DNA of 64,000 nucleotides from an uncultured Prevotellaceae bacterium. GTDB lineage: Bacteria; Bacteroidota; Bacteroidia; Bacteroidales; Bacteroidaceae. Below, one piece after another: positions 51,178 through 59,018 of the stretch (positions are counted from its first letter, which is position 1; every line of letters begins with the position of its first letter). The notes under the pieces are model-generated. The model was not told the DNA's origin and ran no database searches. It saw nothing but the letters and a program-made list of their open reading frames with translations. A program made the translations under genes and the position numbers. Where the stretch lies: the NCBI GenBank assembly GCA_900316505.1, contig ONDH01000004.1:1-64000 (forward strand). The letters run 5' to 3'.

Positions 51178-51981
51178 ATGGCAAAAGACATATTAGAAGA
51201 GATTGTAGCCCACAAGCGCATCGAGATAGAGCAGCAGAAGGCCATCATCGCACCTGCCATATTATACAGCAGTGTGGATACTCTGATGGCAGAAGACACC
51301 AGCAAACATCGCTCCATGCGTGAGAGTCTTGCCAACAGTGCCTCAGGCATCATTGCCGAGTTCAAGCGCAAAAGCCCATCCAAAGGCTGGATCAAGGAAG
51401 AAGGCAAGCCAGACGTCATTCCAGCCTCCTACAGTCAGAATGGTGCCAGCGCCATCTCCATCCTCACCGACGAGAAATACTTTGGTGGCAGCCTTAGATA
51501 CCTCCGCACCGCCCGTCCTACGGTCACCTGCCCCATCCTTCGCAAGGACTTCATCGTGGATGAGTACCAGCTCTATCAGGCAAAGATGGTGGGTGCCGAT
51601 GCCGTGCTGCTCATCGCTGCCGACCTGACCAAGGAAGAGTGCAAGACGCTTGCCAAGAAAGCGCACCAGCTGCAACTCGAAACCCTGCTCGAAGTGCATG
51701 CTGAGGCAGAACTGGAATATGTGGGTGAAAACATCGACATGGTGGGTGTGAACAATCGCAACCTTGGCACCTTCCACACCGATGTGGCAAACTCCTACCG
51801 CCTTGCCTCACTCCTTCCCAAGGACTACCTCCTTGTCAGCGAAAGTGGCATCAGCAATCCGCAAACCGTGCGTGAACTGCGCGAAGCTGGTTTCCGAGGC
51901 TTCCTCATTGGTGAGACCTTCATGAAGACCGAAGACCCAGGAGCTGCCCTCAAGGAATTTATCGCCCAAGTCACCCAATAA
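51178..51981 (+). CDS. trpC: Indole-3-glycerol phosphate synthase
   Basis: A 267-residue TIM-barrel enzyme. Catalytic residues are visible in IIAEFKRKSPSKGWI, CPILRKDFIVDEYQ and the ligand loops GVNNRNL and VSESGI. Unlike the E. coli fusion, it is separate from trpF. It follows trpD by 8 bp. Its stop codon is at the edge of a heptamer array leading into trpF. Confidence 0.96.
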   Translation: MAKDILEEIVAHKRIEIEQQKAIIAPAILYSSVDTLMAEDTSKHRSMRESLANSASGIIAEFKRKSPSKGWIKEEGKPDVIPASYSQNGASAISILTDEKYFGGSLRYLRTARPTVTCPILRKDFIVDEYQLYQAKMVGADAVLLIAADLTKEECKTLAKKAHQLQLETLLEVHAEAELEYVGENIDMVGVNNRNLGTFHTDVANSYRLASLLPKDYLLVSESGISNPQTVRELREAGFRGFLIGETFMKTEDPGAALKEFIAQVTQ

Positions 51982-51983
51982 CT

Positions 51984-52018
51984 GTCAACTTTCAATTGTC
52001 AACTATCAACTGTCAACT
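51984..52018 (+). repeat. Heptamer array (RTCAAYT)5 in the trpC-trpF spacer
   Basis: Units GTCAACT, TTCAATT, GTCAACT, ATCAACT and GTCAACT fill the spacer from trpC to the trpF start codon. The same heptamer reappears inside trpF 500 bp later. Confidence 0.88.
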
Positions 52019-52021
52019 GTC

Positions 52022-52651
52022 ATGATTATCAAAGTCTGTGGCATGCGAGAACCCGAAAACATCCGTCAAGTGGATGAACTCGGCAAAGTCGATTGGATGG
52101 GATTCATCTTCTATCCCCCCTCATCGCGCCATGTCAGCGAAGTACCAGATTATCTGCCCAAGCACAGCAAACGAGTCGGTGTGTTCGTCAATGCTACACA
52201 TGAAGAGATACAGCGACGACAAGAAGCATTCGGTTTCGACATCATCCAATTGCATGGCAACGAATCCCCCGACTTCTGCAAGGAGCTGCATCATCATCTG
52301 AAAGCTGGCACCCAACTCATCAAGATGATAGCCATCACATCACCCGAAGATTTGGAGAAGACACACCCCTACGAAGGCATCGTGGACTATTTCCTCTTCG
52401 AAACCAAATGCAGTGGTTATGGAGGCAGCGGACAACAGTTCGACTGGAACATCCTGCAGCACTACACAGGCAAGACACCCTTCCTCATCACGGGCGGCAT
52501 AGGTCCCGAAGACGCCGAACGCATCAAAACTGTCAACTGTCAATTGTCAACTGTCAACTTCATCGGCATTGACCTCAACTCACGATTTGAGACAGTTCCA
52601 GCCCTCAAGAACCCCACTCTCCTCCACGACTTTCTTGAAATCGTCAAATAA
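52022..52651 (+). CDS. trpF: Phosphoribosylanthranilate isomerase with an in-frame repeat insert
   Basis: A 209-residue TIM-barrel isomerase. The catalytic cysteine is C6 in KVCGMRE; the phosphate-binding end includes ITGGIGPEDAERI and GIDLNSRFE. Between them residues 170-179 (TVNCQLSTVN) are encoded by four GTCAAYT heptamers (52532-52559), where relatives have a short alpha7-beta8 loop. The insertion is on the face of the barrel opposite the active site, so the enzyme may well be functional. The frame is open throughout. Confidence 0.93.
   Translation: MIIKVCGMREPENIRQVDELGKVDWMGFIFYPPSSRHVSEVPDYLPKHSKRVGVFVNATHEEIQRRQEAFGFDIIQLHGNESPDFCKELHHHLKAGTQLIKMIAITSPEDLEKTHPYEGIVDYFLFETKCSGYGGSGQQFDWNILQHYTGKTPFLITGGIGPEDAERIKTVNCQLSTVNFIGIDLNSRFETVPALKNPTLLHDFLEIVK
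52532..52559 (+). repeat. Heptamer array (GTCAAYT)4 inside trpF
   Basis: Units GTCAACT, GTCAATT, GTCAACT and GTCAACT lie in frame within trpF. A change of one unit would shift the reading frame by 7 bp; a change of three units would keep it. Confidence 0.88.
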
Positions 52652-52700
52652 CTCAATCTGAGATAAATAGTAAATTGTAAATCGTAAAATTGTAAATGAT

Positions 52701-53588
52701 ATGGTGAACAGAATAAACAAACTCTTCGCCACCAAGAGCGAAAAAATCCTCTCCATCTACTTCTGTGCCGGACACCCCACGCTGGAAGGTACGGTAGAGA
52801 CCATCAAGACATTAGAGAAAAAAGGGGTGGACATGATTGAGGTAGGTATCCCCTTCTCCGACCCGATGGCAGACGGCCCCGTCATTCAGGATGCTGCCAC
52901 CAAAGCACTCCGCAACGGCATGAGCCTCAAGAAACTCTTCACACAACTGGAAGAGCTACACAGAAGCCCCCTCCTAACCTTCCCCAAAGGGGAGGAAAAC
53001 CATCCGGACAGCACATCATCTCCCCAGAGCAAGGAACCCTGTCCGAATGGCAAATCATCCCCCCTTGGGGGGACAGGAGGGGGGCTCCCATTGATTTTGA
53101 TGGGCTACCTCAACCCCATCATGCAGTTCGGATTCGAAAGGTTCTGCCAACGTTGCACCGAAGTGGGCATCGACGGTGTTATCATTCCCGACCTTCCCTT
53201 CAAGGATTATCTGGAAGAATACAAGCCCGTTGCCGACAAGTACGACATCCGCATCATCATGCTCATCACCCCCGAAACGAGCGATGAGCGCATCCGCTTT
53301 ATCGACGAGCACACCGACGGTTTCATCTACATGGTTTCCTCTGCAGCCACCACAGGTGCACAAAAAGAGTTTGGTGACCAGAAGCAAGCCTACTTCTCAC
53401 GCATCAACGCCATGAACCTCAAGCACCCACGTATGATAGGTTTCGGCATCAGCAACAAACAGACGCTCGAAGCAGCAGGAGCCAATGCAGCAGGAGCCAT
53501 CATCGGCAGCAAGTTTGTCAAACTCATGGAAGAGACAGGTGATGCCGAAACAGCGATGGATCAGCTGTTGGAAGCATTAAAGAAGTAA
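52701..53588 (+). CDS. trpA: Tryptophan synthase alpha chain with a palindromic-element insert
   Basis: A 295-residue TIM-barrel lyase that releases indole for TrpB; relatives are about 255-265 residues. Catalytic E47 (MIEVGIPF) and D58 (MADGP) are present, as are the phosphate-binding GFGISN and GAIIGSKFV. Residues 89-129, rich in Pro, Gly and Ser, are extra: they come from a 122-bp element with near-perfect terminal inverted repeats, placed between alpha2 (LKKLFTQLEEL) and beta3 (PLILMGYLN). The frame runs through it. It is the last gene of the operon. Confidence 0.93.
   Translation: MVNRINKLFATKSEKILSIYFCAGHPTLEGTVETIKTLEKKGVDMIEVGIPFSDPMADGPVIQDAATKALRNGMSLKKLFTQLEELHRSPLLTFPKGEENHPDSTSSPQSKEPCPNGKSSPLGGTGGGLPLILMGYLNPIMQFGFERFCQRCTEVGIDGVIIPDLPFKDYLEEYKPVADKYDIRIIMLITPETSDERIRFIDEHTDGFIYMVSSAATTGAQKEFGDQKQAYFSRINAMNLKHPRMIGFGISNKQTLEAAGANAAGAIIGSKFVKLMEETGDAETAMDQLLEALKK
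52965..53086 (+). repeat. Palindromic element inside trpA
   Basis: The element begins AGCCCCCTCCT (52965-52975) and ends AGGAGGGGGGCT (53075-53086), inverted ends that differ by one base. Its left half (TTCCCCAAAGGGGAGG, then CCATCCGG) resembles the spacer sequence at 63607-63649 after sppA. It is a small mobile-looking repeat that has become coding sequence. Confidence 0.8.
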
Positions 53589-53609
53589 GACCCAATAGAG
53601 AATATTTCC

Positions 53610-53730
53610 CTACGTGAGCACCGTGCGCATCACATTTGCCTAACGGCGAGCGAAAGGTTCGCGCACCCAGCGCATAACATTACGGGCACCCAGCGCATAT
53701 TATTTCGTGCTGAGTGCCCGTCTTTGATGA
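53610..53730 (+). repeat. GC-rich dispersed repeat, copy 2
   Basis: This copy matches 34755-34854 in the same orientation, with CTACGTGAGCACCGTGCGCA at the left and GCTGAGTGCCCGT at the right. It has about 20 bp more in the middle (around GGCGAGCGAAAGGTTCGCGC). It is 21 bp after trpA and is the only structured candidate for ending the trp transcript. Confidence 0.85.
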
Positions 53731-53739
53731 CTGAAACAA

Positions 53740-54170
53740 CAACAATTTAACCTTTTAACCATTTAACCATGCGCTGCGCTAAATGATAAATGAAAAATGA
53801 TAATTTGGAATCAAAAAAGGGGAAGAGAAGCATGAAAATTGATAATTGGAGGTCAAAAAATGAGGGGTGAAACATCAAAAGTGAGGCATTTTTGGAATTG
53901 CTTTGTGATACGCCCTTTTAGGGTTTAACTCCTACAAGGTGTTGTGAATCAAGAAGAAAAGACATTAATGGTAAAATGGTAAAAAGGTAAAATTTGCAAA
54001 TTGAGGTTTGGGGGATAGTTTATAGGGGGGAATATAGGAGGGTTTTTATTATTATTATAATTATATTATTATTACAGCTCTCTTCAATCTGTGAAAAATG
54101 AAATTTTACCATTTTACCTTTTTACCTTTTCGCTTCACTCCTCTAAACTCTAAACCCTAAACTCTAAACA
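53740..54170. repeat. Spacer rich in octamer and heptamer repeats
   Basis: No gene is seen between the GC-rich repeat and 54181. The stretch holds octamers TTTTAACC/ATTTAACC (53742-53768), GGTAAAAN three times (about 53970-53994) with its complement NTTTTACC (about 54100-54125), and the heptamer (CYCTAAA)4 at 54141-54168. The GGTAAAA arrays are inverted copies able to form a long hairpin. Confidence 0.65.
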
Positions 54171-54180
54171 CAAGTGTTCC

Positions 54181-54320
54181 TCACTCGCGCTTGCAAGTGT
54201 ATTCCACAAACGAACGTAAGTCTTGCCCACAAACGAGTTGCATCCTTTGGAATAGTACAAGATTTGGGGACAATGTTTGCAAAAGTACAAGGATTTCATT
54301 TTTTCTTGGATTTTTTTGGT
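54181..54320 (-). repeat. Dispersed intergenic repeat, copy B
   Basis: Reverse-oriented relative of 16484-16644, with one copy of the 23-bp unit instead of two and without the perfect inverted repeat. Its translation prolongs the downstream hydrolase frame upstream, but a promoter box at 54339-54346 shows that part is not the gene. Confidence 0.85.
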
Positions 54321-54338
54321 CACTCTTTTTTTGTGCTG

Positions 54339-54346
54339 TAACTTTG
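54339..54346 (+). promoter_or_regulatory. -7 box of the DUF4886 hydrolase gene
   Basis: TAACTTTG followed by CACTCG, 22 nt before ATG 54368. It excludes the longer frame that begins at 54191. Confidence 0.65.
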
Positions 54347-54367
54347 CACTCGAAATTAAAAAACAGG

Positions 54368-55516
54368 ATGGATATGAATAGATTGATTTGGATTGGAATG
54401 CTGTTCGCTCTCTGCTTGCAGGGAATGGCGCAGACAAATAAGACAACAAACGGACAAACGCTTGTGGTGAGGAAAACAACTGTGACGAAGAAGACTGTGC
54501 CTGCCAACACAACGAAGCAGGGCAGCACGAAACAGGCACCGGCAAAACAGACAACCACAAAGCAGTCAACGGCTAAAACTTCGGGGAAGACGGACAAGAC
54601 CACCTTCAACCAGAAGACTGCGGCTGACACGCAGGCTCAGAAGGAAAGTGCAGCTTTGCAGCAATCTACGGGCTATCTGTACAATGCACCTCTACCCTAC
54701 TTGCCACAGAAGCTGGATGTGCTCTTCATCGGCAATTCGTTCTCGATCGACACCAGCGCGGCATTGCCTTCCATTCTGAGTTCGCTGGGCATGAACAACG
54801 TGAATGTGTATGTGCTCTACAAGGGTGGCTGTTCGATGAAGCAGCACTACGAGTTTTACAAGAGCGGAGAGAAAGTGTATGAACTGTATCGCTATAACAG
54901 TCAAGGTGAGGTGCAGCTGGAGAAGACGACGAGCATCGGAGAGGTGATGCAACGGTTCCCTTACGACGTGGTGGTGTGGCAGCAGTATTCATTGGAATCG
55001 GGTGATTACACGTCTTACGAACCTTATCTGTCGAAACTGATTCAGGCATACAACATCACCAAGCTGTCGGCTCGCACCACGTTTGCCTTCAACGAGACTT
55101 GGGCGTATGCTTCCAATGCCAAGAACCTGACGAGATACAAGAATCAGAAGAACATGTGGAAGAGCATCTGCACAGCGGTGAGGAAGATGAAGGCGGCATC
55201 GGGCATCGATTTGGTCATTCCATGTGGAACGGCTGTGCAGAATGCCAGAGAGGTGGAGGCACTGAAGGTGGACAACGAACTGACGCGTGACGGCACGCAC
55301 ATCAGCAACTATGCCGGACGATACCTGCTGGCATGCACGTTCTTTGAAAGCATCATCGCTCCCTGTATGAACCGCAGCATCCGTGAGGACAACACCACGT
55401 ATGGCAAGAGCACGGATGTGGGACAGGTGAACGACACCAACCGACGATTGTTGCAAAATTGTGCGCGTCTGGCTGTGGCTAATAATTACGAAATCAGCGA
55501 GTTTGCAGGGCAATAA
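54368..55516 (+). CDS. DUF4886-type SGNH hydrolase, secreted
   Basis: A 382-residue protein with a signal peptide ending GMAQ. A Thr/Lys/Gln-rich linker (about residues 22-85, with many TK pairs) is followed by an SGNH domain. The domain starts LDVLFIGNSFSIDT with the nucleophile serine in the GNS block, and ends with DGTHIS carrying the Asp-His pair. DUF4886 proteins are predicted carbohydrate esterases or related surface hydrolases; the substrate is unknown. ATG 54368 is chosen from the promoter box; ATG 54374 is possible. Confidence 0.82.
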   Translation: MDMNRLIWIGMLFALCLQGMAQTNKTTNGQTLVVRKTTVTKKTVPANTTKQGSTKQAPAKQTTTKQSTAKTSGKTDKTTFNQKTAADTQAQKESAALQQSTGYLYNAPLPYLPQKLDVLFIGNSFSIDTSAALPSILSSLGMNNVNVYVLYKGGCSMKQHYEFYKSGEKVYELYRYNSQGEVQLEKTTSIGEVMQRFPYDVVVWQQYSLESGDYTSYEPYLSKLIQAYNITKLSARTTFAFNETWAYASNAKNLTRYKNQKNMWKSICTAVRKMKAASGIDLVIPCGTAVQNAREVEALKVDNELTRDGTHISNYAGRYLLACTFFESIIAPCMNRSIREDNTTYGKSTDVGQVNDTNRRLLQNCARLAVANNYEISEFAGQ

Positions 55517-55582
55517 GTGTTAAACATCATTAAGAAACAAACATTTACGGCATTTTCTGTCAGTTTTTTCGCTGATAAAGAG

Positions 55583-55590
55583 TAACTTTG
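55583..55590 (+). promoter_or_regulatory. -7 box for the 55624 gene
   Basis: TAACTTTG followed by CAACATC, 34 nt before ATG 55624. It probably also transcribes uxaA. Confidence 0.6.
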
Positions 55591-55623
55591 CAACATCTTA
55601 TTGATAAAGTAACTGATAACGAT

Positions 55624-56115
55624 ATGAAAAAAATCATTCTCTCTTTGCTTGTGCTGATGGCATCAGTGGCAAGCGTTCAGGCGCAAGACCTTTTCAAGAC
55701 CGTACGCGACAACGCTACGAAAGTGGTGAACAACCCAGCATCTTCTGACGAGGAAATTCAGATTAACCAGTTCAAGGTGACTGCCCTGAACTACCTTTCC
55801 ATGATGGTGCAGAAGCGCGGCTTGAAGAAGGACACTTACTTCTATGACAGCCAGGCTGTGAACATGACTTCGTTCATCACCGACTTCCAGGTCAATCTGG
55901 AAAAGGCTCGTGCCATCTCTCCCGCCAAGCGCTTGGAAATCATCAAAATTTATACAGATGCCAGTAAGTTCAACCCCATGTTCAAGGACACAGACAAGGA
56001 AAGAGCCAATGCCTATGTGAACGACAAGACCACGATGACTCCTTTCTGCCTTGACACTGACTGGGAAAAAGCTTACGACCAAGCCACCACACTCACCAAG
56101 GCTGCGCTGAAGTAG
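55624..56115 (+). CDS. Secreted hypothetical protein
   Basis: A 163-residue protein with a signal peptide ending VQAQ (about residue 20) and a helical domain of about 140 residues (for example NQFKVTALNYLSMMVQKRG). I recognise no family. ATG 55624 is preferred over 55588 because of the promoter box. It lies 30 bp upstream of the altronate dehydratase gene. Confidence 0.65.
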   Translation: MKKIILSLLVLMASVASVQAQDLFKTVRDNATKVVNNPASSDEEIQINQFKVTALNYLSMMVQKRGLKKDTYFYDSQAVNMTSFITDFQVNLEKARAISPAKRLEIIKIYTDASKFNPMFKDTDKERANAYVNDKTTMTPFCLDTDWEKAYDQATTLTKAALK

Positions 56116-56145
56116 TCGGAGAGATGAGTTGCTAATTCATCTGCA

Positions 56146-57702
56146 ATGAAAACAATCAAGATCAACCCTGCCGACAATGTGGCGGTTGCCATCGAGCCTC
56201 TCAAAAAGGGCGAAAGCATCCACATTGACGGACAAAACATCACGCTGAACGACGACGTTCCAGCTGGACATAAGATTCTCCTCTCCGACCTTGTCGAAGG
56301 GGAGAACGTCATCAAATATGGTTACCCCATCGGACATCTGAAGGAGAACCACAAACAAGGTGACTGGATTTGCCATGAACATATCCAGACGAATCTTTCT
56401 GGTTTGTTGGATTATGAGTATCAACCTGTTGACAAGAAGGAACTGACCAATCCCGCCTATGAGGAGTGGTTCACCAAAGAGCAACTCACCTTCCAAGGGT
56501 ATCGCCGCAAGAATGGCGAGGTGGGCATCCGCAACGAAGTGTGGATTGTGCCAACTGTAGGATGCGTGAACGGCATCGTCAACCAGTTGGCTGAAAAGCT
56601 CAAGCAGGAAGTCAACTCTCAACTGTCAACTGTCAACTGTCAACTGCCAACTGTCAACTGTCAACTGCCAACTCTCCGCATCGTGGCTTTTCCGCACAAT
56701 TACGGTTGTTCGCAGCTCTCCGATGACCACGAGAACACCCGCAAGGTGTTGCGCGACTTGGTGTTGCACCCCAATGCTGGTGCTGTGCTTGTGGTGGGTT
56801 TGGGATGTGAGAATAACCAACCCGACCAGTTCGAACAACTGTTAGGCGACTACGACAAGGAGCGCATCCGTTTCATGGTCAGCCAGAAAGTGGAGGGTGA
56901 CGAAGTGGAGGAAGGCATGAAGATTCTGCGTGAACTCTATGCCATCGCTTCTAAAGACCAACGTGAGGCGATTCCACTCTCAGAGCTCCGTGTGGGCTTG
57001 AAATGTGGCGGTTCTGACGGTTTTTCGGGCATCACAGCCAACCCGCTCTTGGGCGTGTTCAGCGACTTCATCGTGAGTCAAGGTGGCACCACCGTGCTCA
57101 CCGAGGTGCCTGAGATGTTCGGTGCAGAAACCATCCTGATGAACCGTTGCGAGAATCGTGCATTGTTCGATGAAACCGTGCATCTCGTCAACGATTTCAA
57201 GCAATATTTCCTGTCGAATGGTGAACCAGTGGGTGAAAACCCATCACCGGGCAACAAGGCTGGCGGCATCTCCACACTGGAAGAGAAAGCGCTGGGTTGC
57301 ACACAGAAATGTGGCAAGAGTGCCGTGAAGGGTGTGTTGCCCTATGGCGAGCGTCTTTCCGTGAAGGGGCTGAACCTGCTTTCCGCACCCGGCAATGACC
57401 TTGTGGCATCCACCGCTTTGGCTTCATCTGGATGTCATATCGTGCTCTTCACAACGGGACGAGGCACACCATTCGGCACTTTCGTTCCCACGCTGAAAGT
57501 GAGCACAAACTCCACACTCGCCAAGAACAAACCCACATGGATTGACTTCAATGCAGGTACCATCGTGGAAGGTGAACCAATGGTTGAGGTATTTAAGCGT
57601 TTCTGTCAGAAAGTCATAGCGATAGCAAGTGGAGAACTTACATGGAACGAGAAGAAGAACTATCAAGAAATCGCCATCTTCAAGAATGGCGTGACACTAT
57701 AG
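56146..57702 (+). CDS. uxaA: Altronate dehydratase family protein (UxaA) with an in-frame repeat insert
   Basis: A 518-residue enzyme of the UxaA/GarD family, which dehydrates altronate or galactarate to a 2-keto-3-deoxy acid. The N-terminal SAF domain spans about residues 1-90 and the large catalytic part has GYRRKNGEVGIRNEVWIVPTVGC, FPHNYGCSQL, GLGCENN and GLKCGGSDGFSG. Residues 156-176 (VNSQLSTVNCQLPT and on) are extra and encoded by nine 7-bp units (56611-56673). They separate two conserved blocks that normally stand close together. A NhaC-type transporter gene follows by 30 bp. Confidence 0.88.
   Translation: MKTIKINPADNVAVAIEPLKKGESIHIDGQNITLNDDVPAGHKILLSDLVEGENVIKYGYPIGHLKENHKQGDWICHEHIQTNLSGLLDYEYQPVDKKELTNPAYEEWFTKEQLTFQGYRRKNGEVGIRNEVWIVPTVGCVNGIVNQLAEKLKQEVNSQLSTVNCQLPTVNCQLPTLRIVAFPHNYGCSQLSDDHENTRKVLRDLVLHPNAGAVLVVGLGCENNQPDQFEQLLGDYDKERIRFMVSQKVEGDEVEEGMKILRELYAIASKDQREAIPLSELRVGLKCGGSDGFSGITANPLLGVFSDFIVSQGGTTVLTEVPEMFGAETILMNRCENRALFDETVHLVNDFKQYFLSNGEPVGENPSPGNKAGGISTLEEKALGCTQKCGKSAVKGVLPYGERLSVKGLNLLSAPGNDLVASTALASSGCHIVLFTTGRGTPFGTFVPTLKVSTNSTLAKNKPTWIDFNAGTIVEGEPMVEVFKRFCQKVIAIASGELTWNEKKNYQEIAIFKNGVTL
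56611..56673 (+). repeat. Heptamer array (GTCAACT)9 inside uxaA
   Basis: Nine contiguous heptamers (GTCAACT with CTCAACT and GCCAACT variants) give 63 bp, exactly 21 codons, so the frame is kept and the peptide has a 7-residue period (TVNCQLP). Confidence 0.92.
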
Positions 57703-57735
57703 TGAAGAATGAGAAAATGAAAGAATGAGAAAATG
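57703..57735 (+). repeat. Octamer repeats before the third NhaC-type gene
   Basis: AATGAGAA and AATGAAAG alternate and run into the start codon ATG 57733. A similar AATGAAAG/AATGAAAA/AATGAGGA series precedes ATG 59019. Several possible ATGs result. Confidence 0.7.
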
Positions 57736-58992
57736 AAAGCGCTCAGTCCACTCATCGTATTCCTTGTGCTCTATCTGGTCACCAGCATCATTGCGCAGGA
57801 TTTCTACAAGGTGCCCATCGCTGTGGCATTCTTGGTCAGTGCCACTTATGCACTGTTGACCGTGAGCGGAACGATGAGCGAACGCATCAAGATTTTTGCC
57901 AAGGGCGCAGGAAACTCGACGATGGTGCTGATGCTTGCCATCTTCATCCTCGCCGGTGCTTTTGCCGCTTCTGCCAAGACGATGGGCGCAGTGGATGCGA
58001 CGGTGAATCTCGCCTTGAAATACTTGCCTGAACAAGCCATCTTGCCGGGCATCTTCCTGGCTTCATGCTTCATCTCGCTGAGCATAGGCACCAGTTGTGG
58101 CACCATTGCCGCACTCACCCCTTTGGCAGTGGGCATCGCTCAGCAGTCGGGCATCTCCACCCCTATGATGATTGGTCTTGTAGTGGGTGGCACATACTTT
58201 GGCGACAATCTCTCCTTCATCAGCGACACCACCATCGTGGCAACACAGACACAGGGTTGCAGCATGAAGGACAAATTCCGTGTGAATATCAGCATTGTGG
58301 CGCCTGTGGCTTTGCTGATGCTCATCGTCTATTTCTTCTTGGGCGAAAGTGTCAGCACCCCTGCAGAGGTGGGCGAGGCGAATTTCTGGCTGGTGCTCCC
58401 CTATCTGGCAGTCGTCATTCTTGCCATCTGTGGCGTGAATGTCTTGCTGAGTTTGGGCATCGGCATTTTCCTCACAGGCATCATCGGCATGGTGATGGGC
58501 ACGTATGACGTGTTTGGCTGGTTTGCCGCCATGAACGAGGGCATGATGGGCATGTCTGAACTTATTATCGTCACAATTCTTGCTGGCGGCATGCTCGAAA
58601 TCATTCGCCACAACGGGGGCATCGAACTTATCATCAAGGCTTTGACGCGCAACATCCAGAGCAAACGGGCTGGCGAGATGAGCATTGCAGCACTCACCTG
58701 TCTGGTCAATGTATGTACCGCCAACAACACGGTAGCCATCATCACGACGGGTCCCATTTCGAAAGACATTGCCCAGCGTTTTCGCATTGACCCTCGCAAG
58801 TCAGCCTCCATCCTCGACACGGCTTCCTGCTTCACGCAAGGACTCCTCCCTTATGGTGCACAGGTGCTGATTGCAGCGGGATTGTCAGAAGTGAACCCCA
58901 TCGCCATCATCCCCAATCTCTACTACCCCATGCTCATCGGTGTGGCGCTCATCTTGGCGATTCTCTTCCGATATCCGAGGAAATATTCTTAA
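57733..58992 (+). CDS. NhaC-family transporter next to uxaA
   Basis: A 419-residue inner-membrane protein with about eleven hydrophobic segments and the NhaC signature GGTYFGDNLSFISDTTIVATQTQG. It also has LSIGTSCGTIAALTPLAVGIA and a related second-half motif. It is shorter than the other two NhaC-type proteins in the window and belongs to a different branch. Adjacency to uxaA allows a role in carboxylate or uronate uptake, but Na+/H+ exchange is equally possible. Confidence 0.85.
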   Translation: MKALSPLIVFLVLYLVTSIIAQDFYKVPIAVAFLVSATYALLTVSGTMSERIKIFAKGAGNSTMVLMLAIFILAGAFAASAKTMGAVDATVNLALKYLPEQAILPGIFLASCFISLSIGTSCGTIAALTPLAVGIAQQSGISTPMMIGLVVGGTYFGDNLSFISDTTIVATQTQGCSMKDKFRVNISIVAPVALLMLIVYFFLGESVSTPAEVGEANFWLVLPYLAVVILAICGVNVLLSLGIGIFLTGIIGMVMGTYDVFGWFAAMNEGMMGMSELIIVTILAGGMLEIIRHNGGIELIIKALTRNIQSKRAGEMSIAALTCLVNVCTANNTVAIITTGPISKDIAQRFRIDPRKSASILDTASCFTQGLLPYGAQVLIAAGLSEVNPIAIIPNLYYPMLIGVALILAILFRYPRKYS

Positions 58993-59018
58993 AAATGAAA
59001 GAATGAAAAAATGAGGAA

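Noticed and set aside
52965..53086. Sequencing error or frameshift as explanation of the trpA insert
   Set aside because: The reading frame and the conserved TrpA sequence continue on both sides, and the insert has matching inverted ends and a relative elsewhere in the window.
54141..54168. Telomere-like CCCTAAA repeat
   Set aside because: Only one of four units is CCCTAAA; the others are CTCTAAA, and the complement recurs in a spacer at 60876. It is one of the heptamer arrays, not a chromosome end.
54191..54367. N-terminal extension of the DUF4886 hydrolase (NERKSCPQTSC...)
   Set aside because: This part is dispersed repeat copy B, and a TAACTTTG promoter box plus a signal peptide place the true start at 54368.
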